Below, in pieces: positions 1 to 11,512 of a DNA stretch of 64,000 bases; the stretch's first letter is position 1, and every line of letters starts with the position of its first letter. Below the pieces are notes generated by a model. It saw only the letters and a list, made by a program, of their open reading frames with translations, was not told the DNA's origin and searched no databases. The position numbers and the translations under genes are program-made. Source of the DNA: Pyropia haitanensis (lineage: Eukaryota > Rhodophyta > Bangiophyceae > Bangiales > Bangiaceae); assembly GCA_008729055.1 (NCBI GenBank), contig SDUX01000008.1:186001-250000 (forward strand). The letters run 5' to 3'.

Positions 1-2772
1 CGCGACCTAATTCAGTCTCCGCGATGGATGTAGCCTCCCTGGCACTGCCGAGGTGCTGACACTCAATCACATGTCCAAAAGAGCACTGAGAGCTGTGATC
101 AACAAGTACTCTCCATCGCGAGTTTGACGCGTGTAACTCCTCTCACTTGGATCTCGCGTGGGCCTGGGCATCCACCCGTCGTCCGACCACGTCTTCCTCG
201 TGAGCACCCCTCCGCCCGCCCACCCCCTGCCGTCGGCCGCGACGTGACGGCGACGTCCGCTCCCCGCCGCCGCCCGCCGCCCGCCGCCCGCCGCCCGCCG
301 CCCGCCGCGACCTACAGCGGCACGCACGACAAGCCTCTCGTCGGGATGGGGGGCTATGAGCGTCCGCCTCTGGCGGGGGCGTCACGGCCGCCACGGGGAG
401 CTCAACGTTGGCGGCGCGCGCGTGCCCATCTGGCCGCCCGGCACCCCCCCCCCCTCCCCCGTCGCGTTGGGGCTGATGGCGTGCCGGCGGTGCGCGTCGT
501 TCCCCGCTGCTGGCGGCGGAGGGGCGTGCGTTGCCCGCAGGGGGGGGGGACGGGATGGTCACCCCCCCCCCCTCGCGCGCGACGCGCGGCCACCGCCGCC
601 ACACGCCGTCCGGTCTGGCTGCGATGGCCGCCACGGCGGTCCCCCGCGGCTGCCTTTGCCCGCGGTGGGCGTGGGGGCTCTCCCCACCTTTGCTGCTGGG
701 CGGCTCTTCCGTTTGGGGGCAGACGGCGGCGGGCTCGGGGGGCGGCGGCGAGCAGTCCCCCCAGCTTGCTGAGACAAAAAAAAAAAAAGACAAGAAGAGG
801 AAAAGAGGGGGGTGGAAGAGAAGCAGCAGGGGGGGGGGACACCACAGGGGAGGGCAGACGCCGGTGGGCGCAACGGCGCGGCCGACGCCGTCGGGCGTGC
901 CCACAGCCACCACCCGCCGCAGGGGCGGGGCGCCCACGGCGTTGCGCTGGCCGCGGCGGGTGCCCGCGGCTGCAGCCGGCCGCGCCCGGGGCGGGCGCGC
1001 GCGGCAACGGCCGCGCCGCCGCCGCCGCCGCCGCAGCGAGACGGCGGTCGCCGTTGCCGCCGCCGCCGCCGCCGCGCGGCGGGGACGCGGACGGGGCGGC
1101 CGCGCCGCGGCGGGCGCCGCCGCCGCCGCGTGCGCTGGCGGCGGCCGCCCGCGGCGGCCGTCGGCGACGTGCCGGTCGGGTGTGGGGAGGTGGCGGCGAC
1201 GCGCCGCGCGTGTCGCCCGCCGCGGGCAGGGGGGGGGAGCAGCCGCCCGCCGCGGGAGGAGAGGGGCCGACCGCCGCCGCCGCCGCCGCCACCGCCGCTG
1301 CCGCCGCCGCCACCGCCGCCGCCGCCGCTACCGCCGCCGCCGCCGCGGCCGCCGCTGCCGCCGCGGCGGCCGCCACCGCCGTCGCAACGCTGCGCGCGGC
1401 GGCCGCACGGCGGCACCCGCCGCCGCCGCCGCCACCGCGCGCGGGGCGGGCGTGCCGCCGCGGCCGCCAGCAGAGGACCGCCGCGCCGCGGCGGGCGGCA
1501 CCGCCGCGCCGCGGGCGACGCGGCGGGAGGCGGCACCGCGGGGGCACCCGACGAGACAGCCGCCACCGCCCGCAGCCGCGCCGCCGGCCGCCGTCGTCGC
1601 TCCCCCCCCCAGCCCCCACTCCCCGCCGGCGGGTCGGCCGGTGGCGCCGGCCCGCCCAGCGCCGCGCGTCACGGCGGGCGGCGGCGGCGGCGGCGGCGGC
1701 GGTCCCCGTGGCCGGCACGGTCGCGTCGAGGCAGCGCCCCCCCCCCCCCCCCCCCCCAAACCTCCCCGCCCGTCCCCGACCGCCCCCCCCCCCGTCGCCC
1801 AATGGGCACCCCAGCAGCGTGCCGCGACGCTGCCGCCGCGACGCGGCCGCGGCGGCCGCCGCGGCCGCGTCGCGCGCGGGCGGCTGGCGGCGGCCGCCGC
1901 CGGCGGGGCGGCCGCCGCCCACGTGGCCGCCGCCGCCGCCGCGCGTGGCGCTCCCGCCCACCCCAACGCGGGCGCAAGGGGCCGGCCGCGGGGGTCGTCC
2001 CACCACCCCCCCCCCCCCCCCCCCCCCCCTACCCCAACCCGCACCGCCCGTACCGTCAGCGGCCGACCCGCCGCCACCGCCAGCCGCCGCGCGTCTCCCA
2101 CAGCGCGCCGCGCCGTGGCGGCGCCCCCCCCCCCCCCCCCCCCCTGTGCGCCGCCGCCGCCGCCGCCGCCGCCGTCGGCGGCCGCCGCGGCCGGCTCGGG
2201 CCCCCCCAACGGCCGCGGCGGGAGGCAGGGGCGGCGCGGCGCGGCTTCCCCCCCCCCCCCCCCCCCCACCCCCCCCCCCCGGCCTCGACCAGCCGACGCG
2301 CGGGCCCCACGTCGGGCCGCGGCGCGGCCGGCGGCCGCCCCCGCCGCGCCCGCACCGCCGACGGCGCGTGCGGTGACAGCGACGCGGCACGGGGTGTGCC
2401 GCGTGGGGGGGGGAATGGTGGGGGGGGGGGGGGGAGGCGCGCGCCTGCCGGCAGGGTGGCGTCCGCCGCCGCGCGCCGCGTGCACGCCGCCGCCACCGCG
2501 GCGCCGCGCCCGTGGCGCGTGCCGCGTTGAACTCGGTCGGAGAGTGAGGGGGCGGGGGGGCGGGGGGGGGGGTGCCGCGGTGGGCAAGCCGGCGCTGATA
2601 GAGGGGGGGGGGGGGGGGGTGGGCCTCACCGCCGCCCCCCCGGCGGCGGCCGCCACGCCGCCGCCACCCAGCCGACGGGGTACCCCACCGCCCCCCACTG
2701 GCAGTGTCACCCGCCCCACCAGCCGGCCCCCATCGGTCGGGGGCGCCGCCGCCGTCAGCCCGCCCGCCGGCC

Positions 2773-2829
<57 letters not shown>

Positions 2830-3181
2830 TCGTCCCCCCCACCCCCCGCCTCGTCCCCCCGCCCCACGCCAGACGCCGCCGGCGCGGGGTGGCCACGCGG
2901 CCGTCGGGGCGGCGTCACGCGCCAGGCCGGCGCGGGGTGCACCGGCTGTGCGCACCCCCCCCCCCCCCCCCCCCCCCCCGCGCGCGCCCCCAATCCCCTC
3001 CCCACGGGGAGCGCGCGCGCCCGTTGCTGCCGAGACGCGGGCCGCAGCGTCGCGTCGGGTCGCGGCGGATGGCGGCCACGCGGGGTCGGCGGCGCCACCG
3101 CGGGCGGCGCCGCCCCCCGCCGCGCCCCACGCTGCGGGCCGCGCGGGCGGCGCCGCTGGGCGCCCCCGTCATTGACGTGGC

Positions 3182-3214
<33 letters not shown>

Positions 3215-4274
3215 GGCTGCCGGTGGGGGGGGGGGCTGCCAGCTCCCGCCACCGCCCACCGCCGCCGTCAGCCAGCCCCGACTCTGTTCCCCCCCGTCTG
3301 CCTTTTTTCTTGCGCTGCCGGTAGCACCCGCGCATGGGCCTACACCCGGCCGTGCGTAGAAATGGGGGGCGGGGGAGCGGGGTGAGGGGGGGTCTGGCGG
3401 CGCCCGCGCGCCCGCGCGCCCACCCGCCCGCCCACCCGGTTGCCTGCTTGCCGCGGCGGCCGCGCGCGTGGCGGCCCGCTGACGCGCCGGCCGTCGCGGA
3501 CTGGCGGCTGAGCCGCGACGGTGGGCCCGTGGGGGGGGTGGCGGCGGTGCCCACCGGCTCGTGCTGCGGTGGCGGCCATGACCCTACGGGTGCGCGGGGT
3601 GGCGGCGGCGCCGGGGGGGAGCGGGTTGGGGACAGAGGCAGCGGGGAAAGAGGAAAGGGAAGGGGAGGTGGGGGGTGGGCAGACGGGCGTGGCTGGGGAG
3701 GGGCGGGGCGCCGCCGGGGGGATACAGTCGGATGAGCCGGCGGCGTGGCGGGTGGGGACCAAGACAGAGCCGGCGGGTGGGGGCGGGACACCGCAGCGTG
3801 GCTGCGGGTGGCCACCATCGCCGCCCGGCCGCCCCGCCCATGGACGGGAGGGCGGGCGGGGGCGGCCGCCAGGCGCGCCCGCCTGGCCGCCGCGGCGCGC
3901 CGCCCGGCAGCACGCCGCGCCGCCGTCCCCCGGCACGCCGCGCCGCCCGCCGCCTCGCCGCGCCGCCGACCACGCGGCGGCTCTGAGGGGGGACGCCCCA
4001 TCGGCGGCAGCCGCCGCGGCGGCCGCTCGGCGGGCGTACAAGGCTGCCGCTGGCGTCCGCGCGCCCCATGGGCGCCCCCACCCCCGCCCGCCCGGCTCCC
4101 GACACAGACGCCCGCACACCCACCTCGCCACCGCCGTGTCGCTCTTGACCCCGTCCCACCGAGCCGTGCCCGTCTGCACCCCGCCTCACCGCCGCCCACA
4201 GGCTTGTCGCTCCGCCCCTGCCCTGTCCCACCCACTCCCCCCGCCCCCCCGCTGTCTCTGGCCACCCCGTCACC
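1..4274. other. Low-complexity GC-rich DNA, no supported gene
   Basis: The stretch is dominated by GCC/GGC triplet runs (for example 1263-1390 and 2778-2829), C-runs and G-runs of 8 to 20 bases, and one short A-run near 776-788. All six frames are nearly free of stops, so long frames exist on both strands. Their products are Ala/Gly/Pro/Arg homopolymers with no domain, no signal peptide and no common start. The last 70 bases before 4275 are C-rich and probably form the leader of the next gene. A very low-complexity protein or a repetitive non-coding transcript cannot be excluded. Confidence 0.6.
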
Positions 4275-5132
4275 ATGCTCTCTGCCCGTCGCCGCTTTCC
4301 CGCCCTCGTCGCCGTCGCCGTCGTGGCGGTCGCCATCGCCACGGCGGCGGTGGCCCCCGCCGGCGTTACCGCCGCGACGCGGCCCCGTCCCGGCGGCCGC
4401 GGCTTTGTTCGCGGCGGCGGCAAGGGCGGCCGCCGTGGCGCCCGCGGCGGCGGCGGCAGCCGCGGCGGCGGCGGCGGGTCGCTGCTCGCCGAGCTCGCGC
4501 GGGCGGTGGAGGAGGTGGAGCGCGCCCGCGCCGAGGTCCGCCGCGGCTTCGCGTCAATCACCCGCGGCCGCGCCGAGCGCGGCCGCGCCGCCGCCGAGGC
4601 CCGCCGCGCCGCCGCCGAGACGGCGCGCGGCCGCGCCGCCGCCGCCCGCGCGCAGGCCGAGGTCGTCCGCGCGCTCGCCGACCGCACCCGCGCGACGGCC
4701 GACCGGCTGCGCAACGAGCGGGGGCAGCTGCGGTCGGTGATGGGCCTCCGCGTCGCGACGCCAGACGGGGGCGTTGCCGCTGCTGCCGTCGACGGCGGGG
4801 ACGGGACGGGCAGCCGAGCGTCGGCGGCTGCTGCTTCTGCCTCCCCGCGCCGACACGGGGGATGGATGGTGGGGCTGGTGCGCGCGGCGGCGCCGTCCCG
4901 CGCGGCGGCCGAGCGGGCGCGCGCCGAGGCGGAGTTTGGCCGCGCCCTCGCCGAGGTGCAGCGTGGCCTCGCCGCGAGCATCCGCGCGTGGGCAGAGGCG
5001 AGCCGCGCCGCCGCGAGCGGCGACCGCGCCGTCGCCGAGGCGGCGCGCGGCCTCGCCGAGCGCGTCCGCGCCGAGGCGGACGTCCTCCGCGCGATGGCGT
5101 TTCGGGCGCGCAAGGCGGCGGACGCGCTGTGA
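4275..5132 (+). CDS. Hypothetical Ala/Arg-rich coiled-coil protein with N-terminal targeting peptide
   Basis: The function is not recognised. The 285-residue product starts at an ATG in CACCATG context after a C-rich leader. Residues 1-34 look like a signal or transit peptide: three Arg near the start, then a hydrophobic Ala/Val stretch. Residues 35-70 are Gly/Arg-rich. The rest is two blocks of long helix (about 75-155 and 205-285) made of imperfect units rich in Ala, Arg and Glu, of the form RARAE..RGLAE. They are separated by a short Ala/Ser linker holding the hydrophobic segment GGWMVGLVRAAA. The charge pattern predicts an amphipathic coiled coil or apolipoprotein-like helix. It ends convergent to the kelch gene. 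Coding status rests on the plausible N-terminus and the periodic Glu/Arg pattern, which the neighbouring artefact frames lack. Confidence 0.6.
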   Translation: MLSARRRFPALVAVAVVAVAIATAAVAPAGVTAATRPRPGGRGFVRGGGKGGRRGARGGGGSRGGGGGSLLAELARAVEEVERARAEVRRGFASITRGRAERGRAAAEARRAAAETARGRAAAARAQAEVVRALADRTRATADRLRNERGQLRSVMGLRVATPDGGVAAAAVDGGDGTGSRASAAAASASPRRHGGWMVGLVRAAAPSRAAAERARAEAEFGRALAEVQRGLAASIRAWAEASRAAASGDRAVAEAARGLAERVRAEADVLRAMAFRARKAADAL

Positions 5133-5940
5133 GCGGCGCGTGGGCTTGACGTGACAGGAAGGGGGGGGGGGGGGGGTGAGGAATGGGGGAACAAAGGCGG
5201 AGGGAGTGGTGGTGGAAAGAATGAAGTGGGAGGTGGGGGAAAGTAAGGAAAGGGGGGGGCGGGGGGTGTGAGGCGACGGGGAGTGCCGTGGAGTGCAGGG
5301 CGGCGCGCACGCACCTATTTAATTGACACTGTGGGGGGGTGAGAGGAGCAAGAGAAAAGAGAAAGGAAAAAAAACATATCACAACATGTGGGCGGTGTGT
5401 CGGCCGTGACCGCCAATGCAACAGAGCAGCACGGTGGCAAGACGCTCTCCACTCGCAACCGCCAAGGCGGGCGGCAACCCGCACCGGCAGTCGCGAACGA
5501 TGGCCACGGTGCCTGTGAGGCAGGGGCGAGGGGGCGGCGGGTCCCTTACCATGGCGGGCCATCCGGGCGAGCACCGACCGGGAGCGGGGCACGAGAGGCA
5601 AGTGGGCGGGAACACCCCCGTGTGCCAGCGTCCCCAACCACCTCCCCACGCAGCACCGGCCTGCCGTCGTCACGGCCGGCCCGCCGTCGCCATCGACGGC
5701 CAGCCTTGGCGATCGACGGCCCGCCCCGTGTGGCGTGGGGGGGGGGGAACACCCAACAGCCACAGAAGGGAGCAATGACACCCGCGACGCAGCGCACCGT
5801 GCCCACTCACACCGGCAGACGCTGCCCACGCCAGCAGGCAGGACGACCGCCGTAAGACAGACAGGGCACAAACAGGCGCCCCCCCCCCCCCCCCCCCCCC
5901 AACACGCGCCCAGCCCCCCTCTCGTCAAGGCACACGCGGC
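5133..5940. other. Intergenic region between convergent 3' ends
   Basis: This separates two convergent genes. It holds a G/A-rich purine stretch (about 5160-5380) with a short A-run, then mixed sequence and a C-run at about 5880-5900. No gene or RNA is recognised; it probably holds the 3' UTRs of both neighbours. Confidence 0.5.
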
Positions 5941-7997
5941 TCACCGGCGGCTGCGGGCCTTGCGGGCGGCGCCCTCGGCGGCTTCCGCCTTGGCCAGCAC
6001 CGCCTCCTCGGCAGCCTCTGCGGCCGCGGCGGCGGTGAGGGCCTCCAGCTCCACCAGCGTCGGCCGCACCTCCTCGTACCGGACGCGGGCCCAGTCAAAC
6101 GCGGCGCGGCGGAGGGCCTTGCCGCCCTCGCCGAGCGCCTCGTGGGCGAGGCCCAGCCAGTGCGGGCGGGTGCGCTCGGCAAACGCCTTGAGCGGTTCGG
6201 ACGGGCGGGGCGTCCAGCCGTCCTCGGACGCGACGAGGCGGGAGCGGAGCGTCGCGGCGCGGCGGGTGCGAGCCGCAACCGCCGCGGCGATCGCTGCAGA
6301 GTCGCTGTCGTCGCCGCTGCCGTCGGCGTCGGCGTCGTCGGCGTCGGCGCCGCCGCCATCGTCGCTGCCCGCCGCGTCGTCGTCGTCGTCGTCGGCGTCC
6401 GAGTCGGACGCGTTCCAAGCCGACGCCGCCGCGCTCAGCGGCTGCACGCACGTCCACGCGTGGAGGCGGGAGAGGTCCACCGACCAGATGTCGTCGAGGG
6501 TGACCTCCACGTCGCCCTTCTCGACCAGCCCGCCAAAGACGTAAAGCGTGTTGCCCAGCACCGCCGTCCCCGCGTTGAAGCGCCCACACGGGGCGGGCGG
6601 CTCCTCGTCACGCTCCTCCTCCTCCTCATCCGACGACGACGACGAGGCGTCGTCACCACCGCCGTCGCCGCCGCCGCCATCGTCGCCATCGCCGCCGCTA
6701 GCGTCGCCGCCCGTGCTCTGGGGAGCACCCCCACCGCCGCCGCTGCCGCCGGCTTCCCCTCCCACCACGTCCCCCCCCCTCCGCCCTTGCGGCGGCCCTT
6801 TCGCCGCCGCCGCCGGGCCGCCGCGGCGGCCGCGGCCTTGGCCGACTTGGGTGGCCGCAGCGTCAGCGGGTGCCACTTGCCGCGGTCCAAGTTGAGCGCA
6901 AACAGGTCGGCGTGGAACCGGCTGACGAGCTCCTCGTCCCCCCCCTCCTCGTCCTCAACGCCGCCAAACAGGACGGCCAGGCGCTTGTGGGGGAGCAGGC
7001 CAAAGCCGGCGCGCGCAGACGGGGCGTAGCCCCCCTTCTTGACGCGCGCCCACGTCAGGCTGTCGGGCCGCAGCCGGAACGCGTCGGTCATGACCGTGCC
7101 GCGGCCGTCGTACGCCTCTTCGGCGGCGAGTGACGCGGCGGCGGTGGCGCCGCCCTTGGCGCCCTTCTTCCCCTTGCCGACGGCGTGGGCGCGGCCCGAC
7201 TTTTTGGGCGGCGGCGCCTTGCAAAAGCCCCCGTACAGCACCACGCTGCCGTCGGCCTCGTCGACGACCCACTGGAAGCCCGACCGCGGGGACGGCACCA
7301 CGTCCGTGACCGCCGTCGTCGGGGACGACCACTTGAGCTCGTCCGCGTTCAGGTCCAGCACGTGCAGGTCGTTCATGTAGCGGGTCTCGCGGAGGGTGTC
7401 GTAGAACCCCCCAAACACGAGCAGGCGGCCCTTGGACACGGCCAACCGGTGGCCCGACCGCGGCGACGGCCCGCCGCGCAGCTCCAGGCGCTCCCAGCTC
7501 ATGGACGCCCCGTCCAGCCGCCACAGGTCCTTAAAGTGGTGGAACTGGCCGCCCGACGGCGACGCAAACTCCCCCCCAAATAGGTACAGGTGGCCCCGGT
7601 ACGACGCAGCCGCCGCGGCCGACCGCGGCGGCGGGCGGGTGCGGCTGGTGTAGAGCGACCAGACGCCCTTGGCAGGCGCGTACGTGTACGTGTCGGAAAA
7701 AAAGACGGTGCGGGCGCCGTCAAAGTGCTCGCCCCCAAACAACAGCAGCTCCCCGTCGCGCGACGGGTGCGCCACGAGGGTTCCATTGACGCGTGGCGAG
7801 GGGGGCGGCACGTCGGTGGCCTCGGTGACGGCAACGGCGGCGGCCTCGGCGGCGAGGATGTCGGCGAGGATGGCCTCCACGTCCTCCTCGCCTGACGCTT
7901 TGCGCGCCGCCTCCGCCGCTTTTTGCTCCTTCTTGGCCGTCTTGGCGGCGGTCTTGGCCGCGCCCAGGCCCTGCTTCTTCTTGTCCTTCTTGCCCAT
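5941..7997 (-). CDS. Kelch-repeat protein of the KLHDC4/Kel3 family (frame break in a C-run)
   Basis: Cytoplasmic kelch beta-propeller protein of unknown biochemical role, like human KLHDC4 and yeast Kel3. The start at 7997 gives the family hallmark MGKKDKKKQGLG followed by a Lys/Ala helix (TAAKTAKKEQKAAE). Kelch blades follow, visible as repeated double-Gly motifs such as ELLLFGGE, HLYLFGGE, RLLVFGGF, VVLYGGF, LAVLFGG and LYVFGG. The C-terminus has the DUF4110 helix typical of the family (TPRPSEPLKAFAERTRPHW). An acidic Asp/Ser linker and a poly-Asp insert interrupt the last blade. The frame changes within the nine-C run at 6771-6779, as if one base were missing; both sides are clearly the same protein, about 685 residues. 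The start lies head to head with the CMD-like gene 391 bases away. Confidence 0.88.
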
Positions 7998-8388
7998 GGT
8001 GGCGCGGCGAAAGGGGGGGAGGGTGGGAGGGGGGGAGGGGGGGAGCCACAGCAACAGGACGTCGCGGGATACTCGATGCAACGCATGCAGGCGGCACACG
8101 CGTGGTCTTCGCGACGGTCGCGGATCAGTGCTGCAGCGAGGAAACCCAATCCATGGACTTGACGTGCCACGTGTTTTCGCTCTGTTCTTTCAAGAGCATG
8201 AGCTCGCCACTATTCACTATTCACACCACGCCTTTCACCTTGGCCACTCCACCGAGCCTGCCGCCCTTGCCACGCCACGGCGCGCTTGTATGCACACTAC
8301 TCCCCCTCGTCGCTCCCCCCTGCCGCTGCCCCCTGCCTCCCCCTTCTACCGCTGCTGCCCCCCCCCCCCCCGCCCTCCCACGCCCACC
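7998..8388. promoter_or_regulatory. Divergent intergenic region between two head-to-head genes
   Basis: These 391 bases separate two divergent start codons and must contain both promoters. The sequence next to each ATG is a C-rich tract on the coding strand: a G-rich block at about 8005-8045 for the minus-strand gene, and a C-rich block at about 8325-8388 for the plus-strand gene. The middle (about 8050-8280) has lower GC. No TATA box is evident. Confidence 0.5.
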
Positions 8389-8792
8389 ATGGCGGCCCCC
8401 CTCACCCCCGCCCTCGCCGCCCTCTTTGCCGGCCTGCCCGCCGCCCCCCCCAGCCTCGCCCCCTGGCTCCGCGCCGCCGCCCTCGCCGCGGGCCACGTGG
8501 CCGCCGGCACGGACGTGCCGGCCGTCGTCACGGCCCTGTCGGCGGTGCCGCCGTCCCGGGCGGCGGCGGCGTACGAGCTGGCGCTCGTCCAGACGGTCGT
8601 CTTTGCGGGCTTCCCGCGCGTGCTCCACGCCGCCGCGGCGGTGGAGCAGGCGGGGCTCGTGCCGGGCGGGCGGGGGTGGGTGGGGGGGGGGGGGGGGGGG
8701 AGGCGGCGGCGGCCCCCGCATTGGCGTCGCCTGCGCCATTGCCGTTGCCGTCAGCGGCAACGGCGACGTCGACGGCGGCGGCGACGGCGACG

Positions 8793-8835
<43 letters not shown>

Positions 8836-9062
8836 TGCCGGCGACGGTGGCGGCCACGTCGGGAGCGGGGGGGGGGGCTGCCACTGCCGACACCGCGGCC
8901 GCCAGTGGCGCCGCCCTGTTTAGCGCCATCTATGGCTCTGCGGGCGGGCGCGTGCGGTCGCGCATCGCGGGCTTTTCGCCGGCGCTGGAGCGGTGGGTGG
9001 TCGAGTTTGGCTATGGCACCGTCTTGTCAGGCGCGGACGTCGAGCCGGGTGGCGGCGGCGAC

Positions 9063-9107
<45 letters not shown>

Positions 9108-9475
9108 GGCGGTGGCGGCGGCGGCGGCGGTGGCAACGGGCTGGGCCCGACGCCCCCGCTGGCTGCCGCCGCCAACCGTGGTCCCACCACCACCGCTGCC
9201 GGCGCCGACGCTGCCGCCACGCCCCCCCCCCCCCCCCCCCCCGCCGCGCAGTGGTCACCCTCCGCGAGCGGGAGCTGTGCGCCATCGCCGCACTGGCGGG
9301 CGCCCACGCGTCGCCCGTCCTCGTCGGCCACCTCCGCGGCGCGCGGCGCGCCGGCGCGACCGCCGCCGAGGTCGCCGCCGTCGTGGCGCTGACGGCGCGG
9401 GTGTGGGGTGCCGACGCGGCCGCCGAGGCCGACGCCGCCCTCTACGCCGCCGACCGCGCGCGGTACTTACTGTAG
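8389..9475 (+). CDS. Carboxymuconolactone decarboxylase/AhpD-like protein (two frame breaks)
   Basis: Predicted member of the CMD/alkylhydroperoxidase-like alpha-helical fold. The start MAAPLTPALAALFAG is well placed after a C-rich leader. Frame 1 holds the helix AYELALVQTVVFAGFPRVLH, typical of the family. The frame then breaks in the 19-G run at 8682-8700. The middle part contains ALFSAIYGSAGGRVRSRIAG and ALERWVVEFGYGTVL, then a poly-Gly linker. The frame breaks again in the 21-C run at 9222-9242. The last part, LRERELCAIAALAGAHASP followed by GHLRGARRAGAT, is the classic second CMD motif. The CxxC redox pair of AhpD is not visible, so it is closer to the gamma-carboxymuconolactone decarboxylase type. 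The substrate is unknown. Repairing both runs gives about 361 residues, of which the Gly/Pro linkers are an unusual insertion. Confidence 0.75.
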
Positions 9476-9496
9476 CCGAAGCAGACCACAGGGGGG

Positions 9497-10444
9497 GTGG
9501 GGGGGGGAGGGGCGCCGCTGACTGCGCCACGCTGCTACTCCTACCGTGGCTGGGCGGGAGCCCGTACGGGGATCTGGGTGGTTGTTTGTGGCGGCAACGG
9601 TGTGGTTCCTCCTCTCTGCCTCTTACGCTCCCACTCCCCCTACCCCTGGTCCGATTGCCACCGCCGTGCGGGGTGGCAACTGCGCCCTCCACAGGCCCAC
9701 CCCGCGCTCGGCCACAGGGGGAGGCACGCGGCCACCGTCACCGGTCGTGGACCTCCCCGCCGGTCGAGCCGATGGAGGGCCCCGCCATCGCGGTGTGCCA
9801 GACTGCACCGCCTGTTGGGTGTGCTGCCGCGGCACCGCTGGGGACGAGGCTGCCGCCGCGATGCCAGGGCCGCTGTCGGCGGGGGCGGCCTCACCACGCT
9901 GCTTCCCGCATCCGACGCGGCTGCGCTGGTTGCGGCGCTGCCCGCCGCTGCGGCCGCCACCCTCTGCCGCCTGCTCGTGGCGCACCTGGTGTGCACCGCC
10001 ACGGACTCCATGCGGGCCGAGCCCGCCGCGACGACGTCGTGCCTCCTGGTTCACGACCGCGCCCTGGTGGCGAGCCGGTCCGCCAGGGCGGCCGCCGTCT
10101 GGTGGCTGAACGGGGTGGCACTGGTCGCGGCGCTGGCCGAGGCCACCCCGCGGATGGGGCTGTCGCTGTCACCTCAGCTGGGCGGCGGCAGCGGCGGCGG
10201 TGACGGCAGCGGTGACGGCGGCGGTGGCAGCGGCTGTGACGGTGGGGGTGGGGGGCGCGTCGGGGAGGGGGGGAAGGGGGGGCACGAGGGGGTGGCCCCA
10301 CGCCAAGCGGATCAAGACGGGCCCACCAACGGGTGGGTAACGCCACCGTGGGCAGTGCCCGTCTGGTCGCCCGTGGCGCTCAGCATGGAGCGGTGCGTGG
10401 CAGGGACGGCGCGCTACGTGACGGCGGGCGTCTGTAGAGGGTAG
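9497..10444 (+). CDS. Possible hypothetical protein fragment
   Basis: This open frame has no ATG at its beginning; the first in-frame ATG is at 10010. The segment from about 9880 to 10170 reads like real protein, with alternating helices such as ALVAALPAAAAATLCRLLVA, CLLVHDRALVAS and AAVWWLNGVALVAALAEATP. A Gly/Ser/Asp linker follows, then the tail ALSMERCVAGTARYVTAGV. No family is recognised. It could be the last exon of an unannotated gene or chance in GC-rich DNA. The coordinates only delimit the open frame. Confidence 0.25.
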   Translation: MGGGGAPLTAPRCYSYRGWAGARTGIWVVVCGGNGVVPPLCLLRSHSPYPWSDCHRRAGWQLRPPQAHPALGHRGRHAATVTGRGPPRRSSRWRAPPSRCARLHRLLGVLPRHRWGRGCRRDARAAVGGGGLTTLLPASDAAALVAALPAAAAATLCRLLVAHLVCTATDSMRAEPAATTSCLLVHDRALVASRSARAAAVWWLNGVALVAALAEATPRMGLSLSPQLGGGSGGGDGSGDGGGGSGCDGGGGGRVGEGGKGGHEGVAPRQADQDGPTNGWVTPPWAVPVWSPVALSMERCVAGTARYVTAGVCRG

Positions 10445-11428
10445 GTGGGCAGGCGGGCGGGCGAGCGGCCTGGGCGCCTACGCCGTCACCCCCGCCAGTC
10501 GTCATGTAGCCAGTCCACCGCGCGTCGCTCCGGTCTGTTTCTTGTCGTTGCTGTGGCTGCCGGTCGCGGCCTCGCGTCGGTCGTTCGCCCCCTGCCACGT
10601 GTATGGCAACCCCCCGTGTCCATTGCCTGGTGTTCATTGCCTTTGCCTCGGAGCAAATCCGCTTGTGCTCGAACGATTTTTATCAAAAATTTCCCAAGTC
10701 TTGGTGCAATCTAGTCGCGCCGGCCCCTGCCGTTGCGGACCCGTCTGTCAGCCAACCAAGAGGACGATGGCACGGCCGCCGGCCGGTTCCCCGTCTCTCG
10801 CCCGCGCCACCAGGCGAGTCCTCAAGCACCGCGGTCAAGAGGACAAGCGACGCGGCCGGACGCGCGCCCCGGAGGTCCCCGCCACCGTGACCGCCGCTCG
10901 CGTGTGCCAACGCGGTGGGGGGTGGTCCTCCCGCCCCGCGGAGGGGCCCGCGGTGCGGCGACGCGCACAGATCGGCCTGGCCCAGACGGGCGGTTGGGGG
11001 GGGGGGGGGTGCACGCGATGCGCTCGCCAGGCGGGCGGTCGCGCTCACCGCGGGCCGCCGCCGCAGCGGCGGCCGCCGCGCCCGCCCCCCCGCTGCCACT
11101 GCTGCTGCCCCGGCCATTGCCGCTGCGGCCACTACCGCCGCCGGCACCGTCCCCGCTCTCATCGGCCGCCCGCGGCGGGCGGCGGGCGTTGTGGCCGCCG
11201 TCGCCGCCGCCGCCGCTGCCGCTGCTGCTGCCGGCGGCGCGCGCCCCGCCGGCGGCGGCCGTCGCCACCGAGTGCACGCCGCTGCTGCGGGCGGCGCCGT
11301 CGCCCGCCGCCGCCACTGGCGCCGCCGGGGCGGCCCCCCCCTCGCCGTGGCGGGCGCCCCGGCTACCGCCGCCATCGCCGCCCGCGTGGCCGTGGCCGTG
11401 GCCGCTGTGGCTCGCCGCCGCGGGGGGG
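10445..11428. other. Upstream region of the SAM/DUF202 gene
   Basis: The left half (10445-10720) is mixed sequence of lower GC with a T/A-rich patch near 10675-10695. The right half is GC-rich with CGC/GCC repeats. An in-frame ATG at 11018 would extend the downstream protein by 137 residues of Pro/Leu/Ala-rich sequence containing ECTPLL, which resembles an acidic dileucine sorting signal. Whether this part is leader or coding is undecided. Confidence 0.4.
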
Positions 11429-11481
11429 ATGAGCGCCAGCGGCCCTGCCGGCGGCGGCGTCGGGGTGGAGGAGGGGGAGGA

Positions 11482-11512
<31 letters not shown>

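Noticed and set aside
402..4265. Minus-strand open frame of almost 1300 codons and overlapping long plus-strand frames at 124-3359
   Set aside because: At this GC content stops are rare in all frames. The products are Ala/Gly/Pro/Arg homopolymers without domain or targeting signal, and all frames look equally open.
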